A DNA stretch of 64,000 bases from Cenococcum geophilum 1.58 (taxonomy: Eukaryota > Ascomycota > Dothideomycetes > Gloniales > Gloniaceae), in contig KV748202.1 of assembly GCA_001692895.1 (NCBI GenBank), positions 1,860,001 through 1,924,000 on the forward strand, read 5' to 3'. Under the pieces are notes generated by a model. It made no database searches, was not told the DNA's origin, and saw nothing but the letters and a program-made list of their open reading frames with translations. This document shows, in pieces, positions 21,460 to 33,745 of the stretch (position 1 is the first letter of the stretch; the number at the start of each line of letters is the position of its first letter). The position numbers were made by a program, and so were the translations under genes.

Positions 21460-22090
21460 GAACGTTTAATTATAAGTTTAGATTAGAATAAGGGCTTTAA
21501 AATAGAGTTAATTTAAAGCTCTAATCTAATTTTAAGGTAACTATTTAGTTAAATTCTAGTTTAACTTAACTTTAGCTATAAATTTTTAATATTCTAAAAA
21601 ACACGCTAAAAGTTACTAAAAAGTTAGTAACTTACTATATATAGAATCTAAACTAAGGTCTTAGCGTTAGTTTAAATTAAATTTAAAGGCTTTAAATTAT
21701 ATACGTCTATATAACCCGTAGAGCTATAAACGTGTATTAAATTGGGAAGAAACGCATTCTTTCTACCAGACTTTTAGTTTAGATTTAAAAGTAATAAATT
21801 ATAACTAAACAACCCCTTAAAATCTAGATTACGGATTAGTATTAATTAATTACTAGCCTAAAAGGGATAGAAACTAGGATTACTAGGCTTTATAAATTAG
21901 GCTATCTTTACTGTAATGCGCTTATCTATTTTAGAGATTATAATTATTAAAAGTCTATCTTATTTAGCCATGATATATAATATCGCAATATGCTATATTT
22001 TACCTAATGCTATAATAAAATTATAAATGTTAAAGGCCTATAGCTACTACCACTCTTAACTTCTATCTAGTGTCTCTATTTAAAGGTCTC
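21460..22090. other. AT-rich non-coding stretch
   Basis: Very AT-rich with repeated TTTAGATT/AATCTAAA and TTTAAAGC motifs in both orientations, a possible decayed palindromic element. No frame, and no confident boundary or duplication. Confidence 0.45.
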
Positions 22091-23450
22091 GCTACTAGTA
22101 AAGTCTATAATATCTATCCTTACTACCCTTCTTATGTTCCGACGCCACCAATATTCTCTCTATTATTGTTATCCTTATTATTATTACTAGCACCGCCCTA
22201 GCTGTTATTATTAGCGCCCTCTTTATTAGCCTTATTTTACGCTTTAGTATAATTACTAATACCGCTAATATTTACTATACCCGCGAAGTTAGGGATAGTA
22301 ATGTTAAAGTTAATATCTATACTATATAAAATGAGCGTATAATTGGCTATACGCTAGCGGTAGACATATTATATAGTTTTGTTAATATTAAACAGGGTAA
22401 TAAGTTGCTAGAAGTGCTTTTTCCGCTTAGAATTTTTAAGGTTAATAAATACCTTATTATCCTTATACTACTTTTTAATTTTATAATATACGGTATTTAT
22501 AAAGGTCTTATTGCCGGTATAATAATTATAGACTACCTAGGGACTACTAATAATAATAAGGCCCGCTTATAGTCTAGTAATTATAAAAAGGTTCCTTACT
22601 ATATCCTAGATAAATTTTAGCGGACTAGTAACTATTATATTATATACTAATAACTCTACCTAGCCGCCTTAAATACCGTCAATAGTAAAGACCTTAATCT
22701 CGCTAACTACTAGCGCAAATTACCGCCACTTACTACCATCTTACTGGGCATAGCACTATTCTTTAAGCGTATACAGCAATATAAAGTAAATGGCAAGTTA
22801 GGCTATATACGGAACGGCAAGGCTAACCTCTAATAGCTTAAATCTAAAGTCTATTAGCGCTATAGCCACCTAGAATACGCGTTAAGCGTAGACTAGGTTA
22901 TACGTTAATTAGCTAAGCTCGTTTACCTATATAGTACTATTAATGGCAAGGAAGGCGATAGGGTAGTTACAGCGCAGTATATCCTTAAAAAAGCTCCCCG
23001 CTAGCTTTAACTACTCTTAGTCCTTAACTATTAGGCTTATCTAAAGCTAGCCGTATAATAGGACGGCATTTATAAGACATATAATATCTTTAATAAATTA
23101 ATATTGCAGCGAGAACTATACTATATCTACACTAGCCGCAAGGAGACACGTATAGAGGGAGATAGATTTCTAATAGTAGAATAGATTATTGAAATCGGGA
23201 CTAAGGATTGGTTTTAGTTGGTATATATTAGTAAGAAGAACCTAAAGTATAGGGTCGCTAGCCTAGATCTATAAACCTTTTTAAATTAAATATAGTCTGC
23301 TTTAGGCGAACCTAACAAAACTGCCTAGCTTAAACGCCTTCTTAGCCTTATTATAGAAAACTACGCGTATAGCGCTAATAGAATATATATAAGTCTACAA
23401 AACTATATTAGGTGTTATAAGAATGACATTAGCCTTCTTGGCTAGGTCTA
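22090..23450 (+). pseudogene. Unrecognised plus-strand coding relic (B), 5' part
   Basis: One plus frame with relatively few stops runs to the SINE-like insertion at 23466. Visible stretches include NKLLEVLFPLRIFKVNKYL (about 22400-22460), YQAYLKLAV (about 23031-23058), RELYYIYTSRKETRIEGDRF (about 23110-23170) and KDWFQLVYISKKNLKYRVA (about 23205-23260; Gln assumed nowhere). The composition is that of a soluble globular protein. I recognise no family. It continues after the insertion at 24501. Confidence 0.4.
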
Positions 23451-23465
23451 TAATAACTATATTAG

Positions 23466-24485
23466 GCCGTCGAAATCGGACTCTGCACCTATACGTGGTG
23501 ACGGCTACGAACCTGGTCTTCGAAGTTCAGATCTAGAGCCAACGCAGAGACGTTGTATAGCGTGCGGACAGGACCTGGTGGTGGTTGTGGGCGTTAAGGG
23601 CGGTGGTGAAAATTTTTCGGATGGTGAGATCTTGAAAACCACTACTGTTGGCCCTCTATAATACGACGACTACTACACTGTTCTATCTAGGGCACCTATA
23701 TGATCCAATATGGATGAGCGGTTTTTAATAACATCCCTAAAAAACCCTAATGGAAAGTATTGACGACCTTATATTAATGAATAGACAAGCGCGAACGAAC
23801 GAACGAACGAGTAAATATACGGCCCCTCCTAACCCCTAGGGCAATCGCCCGCGGAGCATGCGGTTACTTACTATACTACCGTAATACTACTAAAAGGCAG
23901 CTGGATAACCCCATACGGTTTTCCTTGTCTCCTCTCGACGGAGTGGTGCCCTTAGAGAGGGCCTAGTGACTGGGGCCTAGGCACAAAAGATACCCAGATA
24001 NACANANACACACATCCCGCTTTNNTCTTTCNGTNTTAGGATAGTAGANCGGATNAATCCCCCTTACGCCTTCGATAGGCCTTAGGGGGGGGGGAGGCAA
24101 GGCGTATTAGCAATAGTTAATAAGAGATAGCATATAGGGGGTGGTTAAGATATGGGATATAACTATAAGCGTACGGCAATCGATTAGCAAGGCCTAGCTA
24201 GGACGTAGTAAACCCTAGCTTTAGATAAGCTAGAGAAGGAAGTAGTGGTTCCTAAGGAGTTTAAAACATCCAAGGAGGAGGACGTAGCTGTAGGCCTATA
24301 GGGCCGCACTACGTGCAAATATGGCAATTTGGGGTTTTTCATCCGACTGAGGTGGCTCATAGGGTTTTTCCTTCCCCTAACTGCAGGGTTTTCTTCATAT
24401 AAACTATAAGTTTTCCCCCTGTAACGGAGTAGTCTGCGTGGGCCTAGATAGGATCCGTATTAGACGTTAATTAAAGAGTTACTAC
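23466..24485 (+). mobile_element. SINE-like/non-autonomous retroelement, copy 2
   Basis: A 1,020-bp second copy of the element at 17575-18580, with the same 5' end (GCCGTCGAAATCGGACTCTG) and 3' end (GGATCCGTATTAGACGTTAAT). It is flanked by an exact 15-bp duplication TAATAACTATATTAG (23451-23465, 24486-24500). Two copies with identical ends and different duplications prove that this is a discrete mobile unit. Differences between copies are mainly C/T and G/A. A cluster of ambiguous bases lies at 24001-24055. It interrupts relic B. Confidence 0.85.
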
Positions 24486-24500
24486 TAATAACTATATTAG

Positions 24501-25300
24501 CCGTAAGGGTTAATTCTATCTTATTATCTTGCGTTATATTATTACTAAGCGTAAATTAGTACAAGTATTGGCGGAATTTAGCGTATTTAGTTGTATTAGG
24601 ATCTATAATAGGATATAAGTTTCTATTACTATCCGGGACACCTATAAGGCGTAATAACTATTAACCTTTAGACAAATCTATAACCTATAACCGCTTATTA
24701 AAGCTAGTGGCATTACTAGCCTTAAACGTATAGTAGAGTAGGAATGCTATATTTAGTATAGACGCGTCCTTATTAATTATAGCATAGTTATTCTATTCCT
24801 TAAAATACTTAGGATAAGTATTAATGCTTACCGCTATTTACTATATAACGGTATCCTGCTTATAGACCTTAGTTTCCGTTAAGCGTATATAGCGGCGAAG
24901 GATAATAGGAAATTTAGTGGGACGGCCTTACGTAATTAGTGCCTTATGGTCCTCTATAAGCGTATTATTAATTATCTTAGCTAGCATATCTAGTTAGTAA
25001 TTAAGCGGCGATAGGACCTAGATTCTAGTAGGATCCTACTAGGGCGACCTAAGTTAATACTAGTATCGTACTAAGACAGTTAGGAAGGTTGATTTCCCGA
25101 CATCACTAGGGCCTTATATTAGCAAAATACCGCCTATTATATATTTAAGCGCAGTATAAGCACCCGTTTGCTCTTTATTAAGTAGCGGTAAGACGGCCTT
25201 AAGGGCATTATTAACTAAGTTCTTTCTATACTTAGTAATATTGTAGTTAAAGTAATTAATACGCGGGAGATTTATAAAGTTATTAGATAGCGTAATTTAG
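24501..25300 (+). pseudogene. Unrecognised plus-strand coding relic (B), 3' part
   Basis: The relic B frame resumes directly after the SINE-like insertion. Visible segments include LAEFSVF (about 24570), LLTFRQIYNLQPLIKASGI (about 24655-24715), NRKFSGTALRNQCLMVLYK (about 24905-24960) and LLGRPKLILVS (about 25035-25070). Stops are scattered at RIP-sensitive codons. Function unknown. Confidence 0.4.
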
Positions 25301-25399
25301 CGCTTAATATTAAAATTGTTGCCTCCTTGCTATAGGTGGCGTAGAGTATTAATCTCTTAGGAGATTTTAACCTTAGGGACACGCTTAATTATAAGACAT

Positions 25400-27000
25400 T
25401 TAATACCCTATACTATAATTAGGGCCTTACTTAGGTTACTAACTATTATAAAGTTATCGCTGCTTAAAATATACTCTAGAGCGAATACGGGGTTTAGTAT
25501 AAACTTACAACCCACCCGTAGTTAAAAGATAAAAGTATAGTAGTTATAGCTGGAGCTAAAGGGAGTAGTATTAATAATAACTCCTTTTTAGCTGGCCTAG
25601 CTATCTACGTCTTTACCTAGGAATAAGATATTAATAATAGAGTTAGTATAAAGGGCAAGACCATTAACTATCTAGATGGTAGCGTAGTAGACTCGGTCTA
25701 CGCTACCTAAAAAGGTAATAAAATAAATAATAGTGGGTACCTAGGGGTTCTAATTAACGGCCTTAAGGCTCGCGACTATGGTATAGAACTAGACTATAAA
25801 ATACTTAAAAACGCTATTAAACTAATACCTTATAGGGATTTTATATGATGGTTAGTCCTTTACTAAGAGCTATATACCAAGCTAGATATTTATATTATAG
25901 TTCTTCCACTAGCGACCTAAAGGATTATTAACGCTCTGCTGTTATAGGCTCGTGTTTAGGCTCGCGATATAACTATTAAGCTATTTAATGCCTAGCGTAA
26001 AGAAGTAGACAATAACTATAGGACTATTTAATAGTATATCCTAAGCTTTATAGATTTACAGCGTAAATAGGCCGAAGTCCCTATTAATAAAGAAGTACTT
26101 ACTAAGTAACGTGCGCGTACCTAGTGCAAGTTTATTAGAGGCGATAATAAACCTAATATAGTAAAGTTGTAGGGTTATAGCATTTTGCGGGAGAATATAA
26201 GTAAGATACTTAAGCGTGGTTAGATGTAATAGTTGTTAAGTAACTAAAGAAGTAGTATTAATAGTGTTAACCTTAACATTACTAGTGATATTAGTATCTA
26301 TAAATCGGACAGACGCCGTCTTATATAAATAATAAGTAGGCATTCTACCGGTCTTATAAGATACCTAAAATATAATACCATATACTATAATATACTCTTT
26401 AATAATTTATATAACAAACTAAACTATAAGGTAGTTATTGTTTAGAAGCTAGAGTATATTTAAAAGTTCGGCTATTATAGAATTGCTATTCTCTATATAG
26501 GTGTCTAAATTATTTACTAGGTTATCTACTACCGGATAAAAGCCGGCTATATTAAGAGGTTTAGGCAATAGAGAGGTAGCAGCTATACTTAAAGTAGTAG
26601 CACCTAGTACATCTACCTTGCCTAGAGCGGTTACGGCGTTTATTACCCGAATTAAAGTAGGTCTACTTATATAATTATTAATATTATACCTTATAACTCC
26701 GCAGTTCTTATATACCTAACTATAAAGGATAGTTTAATAGTTTAGGGAGCTATAGTTTAGGTAAGTTTACTTCTTCTTACCTAATAGCTAAGGATAGTCT
26801 TGCTTTCTATAGCCTATGGCACTATATTAGTTGCACATTACACTAAAATAGTTACTCTTAAGATAACTGGCTTCCCCATAATTATTATATATAGGGTTAA
26901 GGCAGTTAGCTTTAAGATAACCGGCCTTATTATAGCCGTAATAAAGTTAAAAAGCTTTCTTAAGAGGATAATTAGCGCGTATATAGCTAGTAGATAAATA
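25400..27000 (+). pseudogene. Unrecognised plus-strand coding relic (C)
   Basis: Plus-strand coding texture is clearest at 25520-26030: SIVVIAGAKGSSINNNSFLA (about 25534-25593), KGKTINYLDGSVVDSVYAT (about 25647-25703), NNSGYLGVLINGLKARDYGI (about 25725-25785). These look like conserved core sequence of an enzyme-like domain, but I cannot name it. The 65-codon frame at 26800-26997 in the same direction is part of this degraded coding stretch or incidental. RIP-type stops occur throughout. Confidence 0.38.
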
Positions 27001-27960
27001 AAGATAGCATTTTAGAGCGTTATTAACTAAGAAGTATAGACTACTAAGCTTTAAAAGAAGAGGCTTATTAAGTATAGGGCCCTTACCGTTACCTTATAAG
27101 ACACTAGAGCCTATAGTTACTATAATTAAGGCAATCTTAAAAACCATAATACCCTTAGTAAACTTTTTATAGTTATAGATATAGTTAATATCGTAAGTTA
27201 TAAAATAATTAATAGGTAAGTCTATTTTAGTAGTAGGCTATATTAAGCGGTGGTTTATATAAATATATTAGTAAATATAGATTCTCTATTATATAGCTAA
27301 GGCCAAAGATAAGGTAGCTAACTTACTATATTATAAGGCTTTATAGCTTAGATAGATCTATAAAGGCACTAGTTATAAAGGTGGATACTAGTAGGGTAGG
27401 AGTAAGGGTAGGTAGTTAGTAGAGTTAGGTTAACTAGTAAAGGTAAGGAAATAAGGCGCGCCCTAATAAAATTATATAAGTAAGGCTTTAGTAGTAAAGT
27501 ATACGGTTATATACTTTATAGGTTAAACGCGTATAAGGGTAAATTTATAGTAACAAGACTAACCTATAGAGGAAGACGCGGTATAGTATAAGTTATAGGG
27601 ATTATTTTACCTAGCCTATCTCTTAATATAGGCCAGGCAATAGTCTAGCACTATTAAGCTCTTATAGTTTATAATATAAGCATATAAACGTATAAAAGGG
27701 TAAGGGAAAAGAGAAGTAAGTAATAAAGTAAAAGTACTTTACTATAGGTAGGCTAATTATATTATAGGTAAACGGAAACTTAAATACCGTAATCTATTAA
27801 AAATATTACTAATAAGTATAGCCTACTACTGCTAGAAAGTATAAGTCTTTTCCTCCCTTAATTAGTAAAAGAAAAGGTATTATTAACTAAATAATCTTTT
27901 ACTAGAGTACTAGGTAGGGAGCGGGATATTATAAGACTATATATAGTTTTAAACATATCT
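27001..27960 (+). pseudogene. Unrecognised plus-strand coding relic (D)
   Basis: A plus frame around 27295-27480 reads KAKDKVANLLYYKALQ and then YKGTSYKGGY, followed by an Arg/Lys/Gly-rich basic run. It then continues with further Lys-rich coding texture to about 27960. It could be the C-terminal part of relic C or a separate gene. No family recognised. Confidence 0.3.
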
Positions 27961-28094
27961 AAAATAAAAATATTAAATTTAAGAGACTTTAACGTAATAA
28001 ATACTATAGTAGAATACTAACCTCTTATATAACACTAAATAGATAAATAGTAAGATAAGTTAACGTTACTAAGCGGCTAGATGCTGGTATATAT

Positions 28095-28150
28095 AACATA
28101 TCTATTATCCTAAAATGCTCTAAAATGCCGCAAAATGCCGCAAAATGCTA
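28095..28150. repeat. Internal cluster of AAAATGC(CGC) motifs
   Basis: CTAAAATGCTCTAAAATGCC and GCAAAATGCCGCAAAATGCT lie here, like the subterminal motifs of the 28.4-kb element but far from its ends. It may mark an internal junction between two originally separate units. Confidence 0.5.
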
Positions 28151-28344
28151 TTAATTATATAAACTTATAATATAAGATATAAAACCTTCTACTACCTTTT
28201 ATAGTAGATATACGTTTAAATAAGCACTAGATGTTTATATATAGATATAAATCCCGTATACTAGATAATTATTATTCTAGATAGACTTATTTAGTAGGCC
28301 CTTAAGTACTATATAGTGTAATAATAACACTAGTGATTATAAAG

Positions 28345-28671
28345 TGAGTGTAATACGTCGCTATTTACTAAAAGTACTACCTATTATATACTAAGCACTT
28401 TATAGTAATAGAGTCCGCACGTATAGACGTAGGCTAGCCCTTTAACTTTAATAGCGCGTATATTTACTAACTTTATATAATAATAAAAAATATAATAACG
28501 CCTATAATAAGTATAATATGTCGCCGTTTACTAGAAATACCACCTATTATATAGCAAATACTTTATAGTAATAGAGCCCGCATATATAGATATAGGTTAG
28601 CCCTTTAACTCTAGCGGCGCGTATATATACTAACTCTATATAATAATAAGAAATATAGTAACGCCTATAAC
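28345..28671. repeat. Tandem duplication, period 163 bp
   Basis: The first unit (from about 28350, TAATACGTCGCTATTTACTA) is repeated from about 28513 (TAATATGTCGCCGTTTACTA). Both contain TTATAGTAATAGAG, GCCCTTTAACT and ATAACGCCTATAA at the same spacing. Differences are mostly transitions. Non-coding, upstream of the helicase relic. Confidence 0.85.
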
Positions 28672-29139
28672 CTTCTATATTCTACTATACTATAATAACT
28701 AGTTACCCCTTTATAGGCACTTAATAAATTGCTTATATTAAAAACTATAAGAGTTTAGTAGTACTAGACCGCCACCTAGCCCTAAATAGGCTAGGTAAGG
28801 TAGTCCCTATAAGTTATATAATTATACCCTTATTTAACTACATAGTACTAAGTCTAGCCGCATTTACCCTAACTAATAGTAGTAAACTATAGCCAATTTC
28901 ACCTCTATATAGGCACGTGCGGGCAATTATAAGATTTACCTCTTTACCTCTTCTTAATTAACTTTACTTACTCTACCTTCTATCTTTCCTATAACTAACC
29001 TCTAACTACATCTAATACTAAAGTTATGCTAGTATAGCGCTAGCTAGCTACTATATAAAGCCCTTTTACTTTAATAGTTACCTTCTATTTAATATATGCT
29101 ATAATATTATACGTACCTAACTAAATAAGCGACTTAATA
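28672..29139. other. Putative 5' flank of the helicase relic
   Basis: No frame can be followed. Pyrimidine-rich stretches at about 28935-28985 are the kind of sequence seen in filamentous fungal promoters, but nothing specific can be assigned. Confidence 0.35.
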
Positions 29140-32100
29140 ATAATATAAATATAGGTAAAGCTAGATACGTAGTATAAGGCAAACCTAAAGCTAACTAAAG
29201 ATATAGATATTGCCTAAGGCTTTAAAATAAGCATCGAAAACTATAATAGACTAAAAGAGACGGTTAAAGATGTCGCAATTAAAGTTAAGCCTAAGTACGT
29301 AATATATCGCGGTAACTCTACAATAATAAAAAAAGGGCACGTTAAGGAGTTTTATAAGTAACTCTTATAATTTACTAATACTCTACCAGATTAAAAACTA
29401 TAGGTAATTTTAAAAATTATAGGAAGTGCTTATTTTAATTGCGTAAGGAGGGTACTAAGTACCTCTAAGAGTAGGTACGCTTTGCGTAAATATATATTAC
29501 CCCTAAAAACTAAAGCACGAGATAAAATAACGCTACCTTAGCTACTATATACGACACAGCCTATAGATATTACTATAACCCCACTATATAGTATCCCTTT
29601 GCCTTAGCTAGCAACCCTAGCGGTAAGCAATATAATTAATATAGGAGATATTAAGATTAAAATTTAATCCACAGGCTTAATAGGTAGGTTAATAGTTAGG
29701 GTAGTTTAAGTCTTATATCTAATAAGCGGAAACCTATATATAGCTCTAGGTAAGCTATAAAAGGAACTGCGAGCCTATATAGAGCTTAATATCAACGGTC
29801 CGCCAAAAAAATATCTATATATCGCTATAGAGATATAAAAACCTCGCAATATAGTTAAAGGGCACACTTATTGCAGCTCTTAGTAAAATAGCAAAAAATG
29901 GCATAAAGGAGGCCGTGTTTGTAGTATTACTCTTACCTTTTAGCTTAAACTCCTAAGTCGCTACTACTAATAATATACCGCTAGCTATTAAATCTAAGAC
30001 GCCTAAACGTAATAAACGCAGCGTAAAAGATAGCTAGTAAGTCCTAACGCCGTATAAGGCCAGCGGTAAGAGTAAATTAGAAGAAGGTAAGAAGTAAAGT
30101 TAATTAGGATTAGTAGTATATAGCTCTAAAGAAGATAGTAAGGGCGAGCCTATTAGATATAAGAAATTAGATAATAGTAAGACTAAATTAGGCAGATATA
30201 ATAAGTGGCCTTAATTAAGATCGGTAATAAGTGCTTTAGTAGAGGATAATAAAAACGAGCCGGCCGCGCCTAGGAAGTTAAATAGTCGCAAAGCTAACCT
30301 AAATAGAAGTAGAAAACGCCTTTAAGCAGAATTAGCGGCAGACACCTTTATAAAAAATAATAATAATAAGCCAGTTATGCGTAGAAGGCGATTAATAAAG
30401 GGAAGATATAACCTATCTACCTATAAGCCTATATTAGCGAGTAATAGTAGTACTAGAGAAATTACTATAAATAACGGCAAATCGCTATAACCTATTACCG
30501 AACCTAAAGGTATATACTAGCCTAAGAATATAATAGATGACCCTACTACCGCATCACTAACCGTTAATACCCCTTAAGATATTACCGTAGAGGATAGCAA
30601 ATTGCCGTAACATGCTAGTAGATATAATAATTAGTTCTTATATTATACTAACTCTAAGGACATAAAGAGTAAAGATAAAGATAAGAATTTAGTTAATAAT
30701 AATAACTAAGATAAAGATTTGGTTAATAATAACAACTAAAATAAGGATTTAGTTAATAATAATAACTAAAACATAGACGTAGAGGAAGAGCTTAACTAGT
30801 AATCTTTCTTAGCCTAGCTTTATAAGGCTAGGAAGGATAACCTAAACAGCATACTAGCGCACGTAACAAAGGCGGATCTTTTACTTACTCTAGAGTATTT
30901 CCTACTTATTTTATTAAAAGCACTCTTTAAGACTACCCTAACCAAACTCCCTAATTAGGGCCTCGCATTAGGCTTTAAATTTAGCCTATATTAAGTGGTA
31001 TATATAGCTTAGGCATTTAAGCAAGAGAGAATAATTAAAGGAGGTGGTATCTATGTAGATAAACCTAGCGCGGGCAAGACTATATAAATGATCACTTAAT
31101 AGCTAATAAACTACTTTTATTATTAGAACGTAATAGACATTTAAGAGGCCTAAGCCGCTAGGGACGTAATCCGCTACCTACCTAAGATGCATCCGCCGGA
31201 TATAAAATGCCTATAGGTAGTAAAGTAGCCGATTATATGCTACTACAAAAATAACTTTAAGAAACTATACCCTATAGACCTACAGCGAGGCTACTTAGTT
31301 GTCCTTATGCCGACCCTAGGCCTACTAGGATTCCTAAAGAACGCAAGTATAATATTATAAGACGGCGCGATTATAAAGCGCCCTAACCCGCCCTAGATTA
31401 CAATTCTCGCCCCTAACTACGATAAAGTTAAGATATTTAGTAAACTAAAAAAGGATAAATAGCTGCAAATCTGTAAGGCTTTTAAGTGGACCAATAAGGA
31501 ATAATAGGAGAATAATAATAATATATATCTGGTTGGCAAGACTCTCCTATTATACCCATAGGATAAAGCTAGGTTTAAAAATAATTATTACCCTACCCCT
31601 AATATAATAGAACTATTAGCGCCAAGATACTTAACTTAATTCCTTCTAATTACTACGTAAAATTATATTACCATATAACTAATATGCGGGTTTATTACTA
31701 TATAAACTAGTATATAGAAACACCTAAAGGGCAAAACCCCTAGATTATATTAGAAATTAAAGAGTGCAATATAGGTTAGGCATATCCTCTAGGATAAATA
31801 CTACCTAGACGCAACTAGTAAAGTCTTAATATCGTTTATTAAGGATATAGTTAAAAAGTACCGCATTATATATAATCGCAGCCCTACTATATAGGGTGTA
31901 TTTAGTACGCCTAATAATAAAAACCTAATGCAACTAATGCGGTTTATTATAGTAGGATTAAAGAGGCCTAAGTAGGAAGAAGTAAATAAGCTAAAGGAAA
32001 CGGAGTTCAAAGTACTGCTTAAGCTTAAAAAAGAAAACATCTAGCTAAAGAAGAAGGAATTTAACCGTCTCTATAAGGATATAAAGATTAACCTATCTAA

Positions 32101-33160
32101 AGCAATAGTAGATAAGAAATTCGGCGAACTAGCTATATTTTTCCATATAGTCATTTTAACGTTTTAAATACGTAGAGGGGAGTTAATACTCTGGTTTAAC
32201 TAGTAAAAGCTTATCCCAAAGAATAGCTGTCTTAAATTAGTTATATTATAGGCCGACCCTAATAATATTAAGGCGGCTATAATTATAGCTATAGAGGACC
32301 AAGTAAGGATAGAGTAAAGGCGCTAATATAAGGAACTTCTAGCTATATAGGAGGAAGATAGTAGTAATTTAAATACTAAACCTAAGATACTAAAACTTAC
32401 CTAAGCTAAGTTATATACCAACGCGAAAACGGTAGTAAGTATAGCCTAGGTTGTCTAATACTAGGATTAGTATACCCCTATTATAATTAAGTCTAATAAA
32501 TCTAATAAGTCCAATAACAAATACCTAAAAACTTAGAGTTGCATACTTAAGGACTTAATTATCGCTAAATAGACTACTAACCCGCTTAGTAAGGAGTTCA
32601 CCAGTATACTTAACTACTATTTTTAATAGAATATAAAGTTCTTTTAAGCTAAAAAAATCTATAATTATATTTATGTTAAAAAACAAACGGATAGTTTAGC
32701 GTATAAGATTATTATTACTACTTACTTACCTCTTATACTAGCTTATTAGTTTAATAGGCTATATAAAAAATATGGTAAAGATAAGGTACTCTACTATATA
32801 GCCAGTATATCTAATATTAAGAAGGCCGAGGCTAGGTAAATCTTTAATACTAATAACTCTAAGTAGATCCTACTTTGCACCTTTATATTAATTAGGCTGT
32901 CCATTAACCTATAGCGCATAAATTATACTATTATAGTTAAGCCAAGCTATAAGCTCTCAGAGGTAAAGTAACTATTTACTTAGATAGATTAATAAGGACA
33001 AACTAAGCCCGTTTACTATAGTACTATTATAGCTAATTGGAAGTCAAGTATTGAGTAAAGGATATTAAAGTTAACTAAATTTACGTTATTACTGCATAAG
33101 TCAGTATATAAGGAGAAGGCCAATTTAAGCTTAAAAGTAGGCTAAGGTAAAAAGGAAGAC
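29140..33160 (+). pseudogene. SNF2-family (superfamily II) helicase relic
   Basis: SNF2 proteins are ATP-driven DNA translocases. The N-terminal 600 codons are unrecognised and low in complexity, with a 10-codon repeat NKDLVNNNNQ three times at about 30681-30770. The helicase core begins at about 31030: GGGIYVDKPSAGKTI (about 31045-31085) is motif I, with the GKT lysine and threonine present. KYHNTIYNRSPT (about 31857-31890) aligns with the motif II/DExH region. A C-terminal lobe with ILLCTFILI (about 32868-32894) and a GQTKPVYYSTIIANW stretch (about 32998-33042) matches motifs V-VI. Many RIP-type stops inactivate it. It sits beside the right end of the 28.4-kb element, so it is probably element-borne cargo or transposition machinery rather than a host gene (inference). 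Confidence 0.7.
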
Positions 33161-33409
33161 ACTAAGACTATCTAATGCTAGTAATAATTATAAGAGTATA
33201 ATAGAACTATAGATAGTTCTAAACACTATATATAGCCGCTATATAGTGAAACCTATTATAATTATATAGTGGCGTATACGTAGGCTAAGGGATATATCTT
33301 TTAGTAACTTATAGGTAGTAGCGTAACGTATATAGTAAACTTAGTTAACTAAAATATTTCTAGTATTATTATTTCTAAAAGAGTATTAAGTTATAGCTTA
33401 TAGCACTTT

Positions 33410-33560
33410 TATTATTAAGGCAGCGTTTAGCCGCAAATTGTAGTATTATTATTAGCAGTGTAGTATATAGCCGCAAAATGTAACTAAATGCGGCTAAATA
33501 CTAAAATTGCTTAATTAGCATAAACCTAATTTAAGATACTAGTAAATTTTTTGTAATACC
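33410..33560. repeat. Internal terminus-like sequence with GCCGCAAAATG motifs
   Basis: Contains TAGCCGCAAATTG, TAGCCGCAAAATG and AAATGCGGCTAAATAC. At 33536-33551 it has ACTAGTAAATTTTTTG, which closely resembles the true right terminus (GCTAGTAAATTTTTTTC at 33984-34000). It is a decayed or duplicated second right end about 450 bp inside. Confidence 0.6.
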
Positions 33561-33745
33561 GCCCCGCCCCCTATACTTACTAATATTAATAAAATATATA
33601 TAAAATATAAAATATATTATTTTTATTAATAATATTAAGTTTATAAAAATTATACATTTATATATGCTTAGTAATATTAATAAAGCGTATATAAAATATT
33701 AAAATTATAAAAATTATACTTTTATATGCTTAGTAATCTTATAGT

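Noticed and set aside
31801-32040. 79-codon minus-strand frame
   Set aside because: Antisense to the SNF2 helicase relic.
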